From the IMG/VR virus record IMGVR_UViG_3300032116_001280, positions 1 to 24,325 of that record: DNA of 24,325 nucleotides; one strand, written 5' to 3'. The translations under genes were made by a program, and so were the position numbers. Source of the DNA: a virus. Below the pieces are notes generated by a model that saw only the letters and a list, made by a program, of their open reading frames with translations, was not told the origin of the DNA and ran no database searches. Below are positions 20,501 through 24,325 of this stretch, in pieces (position 1 is the stretch's first letter; each line of letters starts with the position of its first letter).

Positions 20501-22439
20501 TAATTTCCTGGAATTCCACTCCAGTGCGCACGCTTACGAAATTAAGTTGTATATAATTTATCGAGCGAGCTGGTTTCACATAGATGTCTCCAACGAATGA
20601 ATTAGAATCGATTACTTGTGGAGTGTTATTTGTTTCGTCGCAAACAACCTTAAAGTCATAGATTCCTCTTCTACCTTGTACATCTCTTAGATAAGGTTCT
20701 ACTAGACCCACAAATTGTGCACGAGTAAATTCGTCATTTAATTCGAATAAAGAAAATTTAGATGCAGTTGCAATTGCCTTTTCTAAGACAATGAACAATC
20801 TACGAACATTGATTCTATCGAATGCTGACGGCTTAGATAGAAGTGTCTTATCGCCAAATAGAACTGTTCCTTGTGCTGGGAAAGATACTACAGGATTCAC
20901 ACCAATTGAATATAGATCATCTCTATCTGCTTTGCTTGGATTCCATGCCAACCTAACAACATTCTTAATATTTCCTCTGTTGAAACCTGCTGGTGAGAAC
21001 CATGGATCATTAGTTTGGTCTGTTCTTGCACATAGACCAGCAATATCTCCATTTAAAGGAATCCAACGATAGACATCGTTATACTTATCATATTGATACT
21101 TCCATCCGGAATCAATTACAGCATAAGAAGACGAAGGTAGAGCATTTCTATAAGTTTCGATATCTGTATATTCTTGACCACTATTGTCAACAACTGCAGT
21201 CTTGTTAGGAGATAAGAAAGCAATTGCATCCTTTCTAACTTCAGCAATTGAATTAATTAGATAAGTTCCTACAGTTGAATTTGCATCAGCACCAATAATT
21301 AGATTTACATCAATTTCATCTGGATCTGCAAATAAATCATATCCTGATTGAATCTCACCAGATGTTAATACGTTATCATCAACACCATCTGTTAGGGAGA
21401 TTGTTGAAGGAGTATTTAGAAGATCGAAAGAACTACCAGAGAATCCAGTTGCTGTATTTCCCCAATCAGCACCAGCTGATGGATGATTGCCCCACCAAAT
21501 ATATTGAGACTTATTGTTAATAACATTTACATAATAATTAGTTTCGCCAGTTTCAGTCTTAGCATCTGATGCCTTAGAAACGAAAGGATATTTTTCTAAT
21601 ACTGATCCAGCAGTTCCTGTAATCACACCATCTTCATCAACAACAATAATATGCAATTCATCGTTTACACCTGGTCCAGTCGCACCAATAACATAAGCAG
21701 ATGTGCTCGGTGCAACATTAAATTGTGAAGCATATGCCCAACCAGTATACGAACCGCTATCTACCATTGAAACTTTTAATGAATTACCAACGACACCTGG
21801 ATATTTTGCAATCCACTCACCAGCAGAAGAAACGCTACCTGAAGTGTAATTTTGTTCGTAATCTGTCTCATTCTTAACAACAGTTACATTTGCTAGAGAT
21901 GCTGTAATCGAAAAATTTGTTGTGAAACCAGTTGCGCCTGAAATAGTAACAGTTGGTGCTGATGTATATCCGCTACCTGTATTTGTTAGTGAAACTGCTG
22001 ATACAATTGCTCCAGTTGCACCACTATAAGCTAGAGTTGCTGAACCGATAGCACCTGAACCAGAACCACCAGTGAATGTTAAAGAATAAGATCCTGGGGC
22101 CATATTATTTGTAACACCAGCATTAGCGATTGTCAACCCTGTAATTTTAGTTGCATCGCTTTTTGCATTTCTTGCACTGGTCCCGACATTTCTTACAACT
22201 TTTAGGTTACCTGAATATTGTAAGAAGTTTGCTGCAGAAAAGAAAGTATTTGCTGTATCGTTATTTGGCTTAAAGAAAGTATCTTTTAATTTTACTTCCG
22301 ATGAAATTGTTCTAACTTCTAATACTGGACCCCATTGAAATGGACCAGCGATTGCTCCAATTGAACTCGCAACCGCAGGAACCGTGGTTGTCAAGTCAAT
22401 TTCTGAAATATTTACGCCTGGACTAAGCTGAAAAGCCAT
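20487..22439 (-). CDS. gp18: Tail sheath protein, gp18-like
   Basis: The 650-residue protein (T4 659) opens MAFQLSPGVNISEIDLTTTV, the classical contractile-sheath start, with 'AIAGPFQWGPV' after it. The conserved C-terminal half includes 'RLAWNPSKADRDDLYSIGVNPVV', 'GTVLFGDKTLLSKPSAFDRINVRRL' and 'TRAQFVGLVEPYLRDVQGRRG' (segments of 20 residues or fewer are quoted in part elsewhere). Residues about 103-182 are Gly/Ser/Thr-rich with 'GSGYTSAPTVTISG', a beta-repeat common in phage structural proteins, and look like an inserted surface domain. ATG 22439 follows AAGGAG at seven bases. Confidence 0.97.
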   Translation of the reverse strand: MAFQLSPGVNISEIDLTTTVPAVASSIGAIAGPFQWGPVLEVRTISSEVKLKDTFFKPNNDTANTFFSAANFLQYSGNLKVVRNVGTSARNAKSDATKITGLTIANAGVTNNMAPGSYSLTFTGGSGSGAIGSATLAYSGATGAIVSAVSLTNTGSGYTSAPTVTISGATGFTTNFSITASLANVTVVKNETDYEQNYTSGSVSSAGEWIAKYPGVVGNSLKVSMVDSGSYTGWAYASQFNVAPSTSAYVIGATGPGVNDELHIIVVDEDGVITGTAGSVLEKYPFVSKASDAKTETGETNYYVNVINNKSQYIWWGNHPSAGADWGNTATGFSGSSFDLLNTPSTISLTDGVDDNVLTSGEIQSGYDLFADPDEIDVNLIIGADANSTVGTYLINSIAEVRKDAIAFLSPNKTAVVDNSGQEYTDIETYRNALPSSSYAVIDSGWKYQYDKYNDVYRWIPLNGDIAGLCARTDQTNDPWFSPAGFNRGNIKNVVRLAWNPSKADRDDLYSIGVNPVVSFPAQGTVLFGDKTLLSKPSAFDRINVRRLFIVLEKAIATASKFSLFELNDEFTRAQFVGLVEPYLRDVQGRRGIYDFKVVCDETNNTPQVIDSNSFVGDIYVKPARSINYIQLNFVSVRTGVEFQEIIGQF

Positions 22440-22495
22440 TATTTTTCTCCTTAATTAATGGAAGATTATCTCTTTCGAATTTAGAATTCTTCACT

Positions 22496-22503
22496 TATTT
22501 ATA
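22496..22503 (-). promoter_or_regulatory. T4-type late promoter of gp18
   Basis: Exact TATAAATA on the minus strand, 56 bases upstream of the gp18 ATG, between the gp17 stop and gp18. Confidence 0.85.
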
Positions 22504-22522
22504 AAATTATCATTCTCTAGAA

Positions 22523-24103
22523 TTAGAATAACCAAGAATTGTCTGTATTTTCGCTTTCTTTTCCATCTGAAACCCAGAAAGAAAGAACTTCGCTCTCTTG
22601 TGTTTCTTCCATAAGACTTAAACGCAAGTCTGAATTAGTAATATCTTTAAAGAAAGGTTGATTTACAGCCCAAGAAAATAGAACAAGAGACATAACTAAA
22701 TCGTCATGCTTTCCACTTTCAGCCGTCCATGTATTATTTTTATTAACGAAAGTGTAAAATTCCATTATGATTTTATCCGTGAAATTTACTAATTTATTCT
22801 CTTCAATTAGTGTTTTGAGTATATAAGAACCTAATCTTTTAACTTGTGAGGTCATCTCAACACCTAATTTGTAACTTTTACCAAAAGAATTTCTTAATTC
22901 TTGACCTTTTTTACCCTGTGAAGTTGTGAAAATGTTTTCGTATTCTAAATCATAGAAACAAGATTCTGCCACAGTTTGACCAACTGTGTTTCTTTCTATT
23001 AGCAAGAAAGCACCATTATATTTCTTTGCCATCTCAACAATTACATTTGACAAAAGTATTGGTCGGATATTATTATCTCGATAAGTGCAAACAATTTTAT
23101 ATGGATAAGTTGTGACGTCAATTACAATTCCAACAGAATAATCTTCTCCGACTCCTCTTGAAGAGTCAACAGTTATAACGTAATTGTGTCCTTCTTTCGG
23201 TTCTTCAAGAATCGTTTTAGTTTCATCTGCTCTAATAGGTTCTTCCCAAGTAAGAGTTTGAAGAACGTGACCTGCAATTAGAGTATTAGATGAACCTAAG
23301 AATTCGTTACCATATTCTTGTCTAAATCCATGTTCACCGAGTATTTCAAGCTGAGATATCTTCCAATTTTCATCTCTACCTGGAACCATATCCCAAGATA
23401 TTTCGAATGGAGTAAAGTCGTTCTTTCGTTCTTTTGCATCCTTAAACAACTTATGGAAAAGATTTAATCCGTGTGGTGTGGAAGAAATTGCTATCTTAGT
23501 AGAGGCTCCGGAAGAGATAGTAGGAAATACAGACTTGAAAAATTCTACGTCATTATCTACGAATGCAAATTCATCAAGTAGCAGAAAATTTACTGAGTAT
23601 CCTCTGATCCCATCAGAAGAAGTTGCTGCTGCGATAATTCTTGAATCATTACCAAATTCAATAGATCCTTTATTAAGAGTCTTTGTTCCAGGTTGTAAAA
23701 AGAAAGGAACTCTTTCTAATGCGGCAATAATTCTTGCTAAAATTTCTCTAGCAATAGGTGCTTTATTTGCAAGAATTGCGATTGTTTTATCTGGATTAAA
23801 TAAGGCATACCACAAAATAAAAGCAGCAGTTGTTATTGTTTTTCCAGATTGTCGACTACTTAATATAATTGTTTTGTTATTTTCGTGTAATGATCTAATT
23901 AATTCTTTCTGATAACCACGCAATTTAAATTTAATGAATCCTTTATCTAGGGCATTAATCTCAACATAATTCTCAATAAAATATACTGGGTCTTGAGAAC
24001 ATTTAACATATTCTTTAATCTGATCTGGAGAATATTCTTCTTGTAATTCTGTTTTCTTTATCTTTGGGTTTAAATAATAATTCTTAATATCAGACATCTT
24101 CAT
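22523..24103 (-). CDS. gp17: Large terminase subunit, gp17-like (ATPase and nuclease)
   Basis: The ATPase has Walker A SSRQSGKT at 82-89, Walker B FLLLDEF at 173-179 with catalytic Glu178, and coupling motif ISSTP at 206-210. The RNase-H-like nuclease has Asp313 (VITVDSSRG), Glu370 (LLIER) and Asp467/468 (GKHDDLV). This motor packages DNA through the portal and cuts at headful. It is 526 residues against 610 in T4. ATG 24103 and ATG 24097 (residue 3) are both possible; AGGA is one base from the first and about six from the second, so the second may be used. The start overlaps the gp16 end. Confidence 0.97.
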   Translation of the reverse strand: MKMSDIKNYYLNPKIKKTELQEEYSPDQIKEYVKCSQDPVYFIENYVEINALDKGFIKFKLRGYQKELIRSLHENNKTIILSSRQSGKTITTAAFILWYALFNPDKTIAILANKAPIAREILARIIAALERVPFFLQPGTKTLNKGSIEFGNDSRIIAAATSSDGIRGYSVNFLLLDEFAFVDNDVEFFKSVFPTISSGASTKIAISSTPHGLNLFHKLFKDAKERKNDFTPFEISWDMVPGRDENWKISQLEILGEHGFRQEYGNEFLGSSNTLIAGHVLQTLTWEEPIRADETKTILEEPKEGHNYVITVDSSRGVGEDYSVGIVIDVTTYPYKIVCTYRDNNIRPILLSNVIVEMAKKYNGAFLLIERNTVGQTVAESCFYDLEYENIFTTSQGKKGQELRNSFGKSYKLGVEMTSQVKRLGSYILKTLIEENKLVNFTDKIIMEFYTFVNKNNTWTAESGKHDDLVMSLVLFSWAVNQPFFKDITNSDLRLSLMEETQESEVLSFWVSDGKESENTDNSWLF

Positions 24104-24325
24104 TCCTATTACCCTTTAATAACTTCTGAAGTTCAGCAGTTGATGTCAAAAAAACATTATTATTTTGAGTATTATTAATTGTTTCGGCGACGGAATTCTT
24201 CTTTTCTTTCGCCGAAATGTCAGCCAAGTTTTTTGCAACATCGGCTGTTGTTTTAATAAGATTAGCAACTACCTCATATGCACGTGGTGATTCGGATGCT
24301 TTGGCAAAGTCCAGTAGATTATCCA
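24090..24325 (-). CDS. gp16: Small terminase subunit, gp16-like, C-terminal part
   Basis: A frame entering from the right edge ends at TGA 24092-24090, overlapping the gp17 start by 14 bases. About 77 residues are visible: DNLLDFAKASESPRAYEVVA, 'NLIKTTADVAKNLADISAKEKK' in two helices, an Asn/Thr-rich linker, and 'TAELQKLLKGNRNEDV'. 'SPRAYEV...LIKT' followed by a coiled coil is the gp16 pattern. gp16 forms the oligomer that regulates gp17 during packaging. The N-terminus lies outside the window. Confidence 0.9.
   Translation of the reverse strand, partial: DNLLDFAKASESPRAYEVVANLIKTTADVAKNLADISAKEKKNSVAETINNTQNNNVFLTSTAELQKLLKGNRNEDV

Noticed and set aside
23478-23912. A 144-residue plus-strand open frame
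   Set aside because: It lies fully antisense to the Walker-motif region of gp17 and is a reading-frame shadow.

Overview
The window is a block of late (virion) genes from a T4-superfamily myovirus, interrupted by an accessory island of small genes. It is AT-rich and almost fully coding. The diagnosis rests on the T4-type gene order on the minus strand. Read in transcription order from the right edge it is: small terminase (gp16, partial), large terminase (gp17), tail sheath (gp18), an HNH endonuclease, tail tube (gp19), portal (gp20), a short gp67-like core protein, two small proteins, prohead protease (gp21), scaffold (gp22) and major capsid protein (gp23). Several of these genes are preceded by the T4 late-promoter octamer TATAAATA. 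The host cannot be named from the sequence; the promoters and ribosome-binding sites suggest a Gram-negative bacterium.

Region 10784-13524 lies downstream of gp23. A strong terminator with a UUCG-type loop closes the gp23 transcript. It is followed by a GIY-YIG/NUMOD3 homing endonuclease with its own late promoter and a leader hairpin. Next come a 54-residue protein and two proteins (375 and 133 residues) that start with the same 13 residues. That shared start, and candidate gp21 cleavage sites (L/I-x-E|A/G), recall the capsid-targeting peptide of T4 internal proteins.

Region 5541-10732 is an accessory island. A divergent promoter region (7180-7401) holds two tandem hairpin-forming repeats and two near-identical promoters placed so that both mRNAs would start at or near the ATG. 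Leftward run six small unrecognised genes. Rightward runs an operon of small genes, a cytidine-deaminase-like enzyme, a UvsE-type UV endonuclease and a ClpP-like serine protease, ending in a bidirectional terminator at 10740.

Region 1-5514 is a second late block on the minus strand, behind a terminator and a TATAAATA promoter. It encodes a 50-residue protein, a fusion of a pol-beta-type nucleotidyltransferase with a polynucleotide-ligase-like domain, a 767-residue multidomain protein with an HxGH nucleotidylyltransferase domain, and a protein cut by the left edge. Candidate gp21 sites in this block raise the possibility that some of these proteins enter the prohead. No gene-free stretch exceeds about 220 bases. 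No tRNA, rRNA or CRISPR array was seen.
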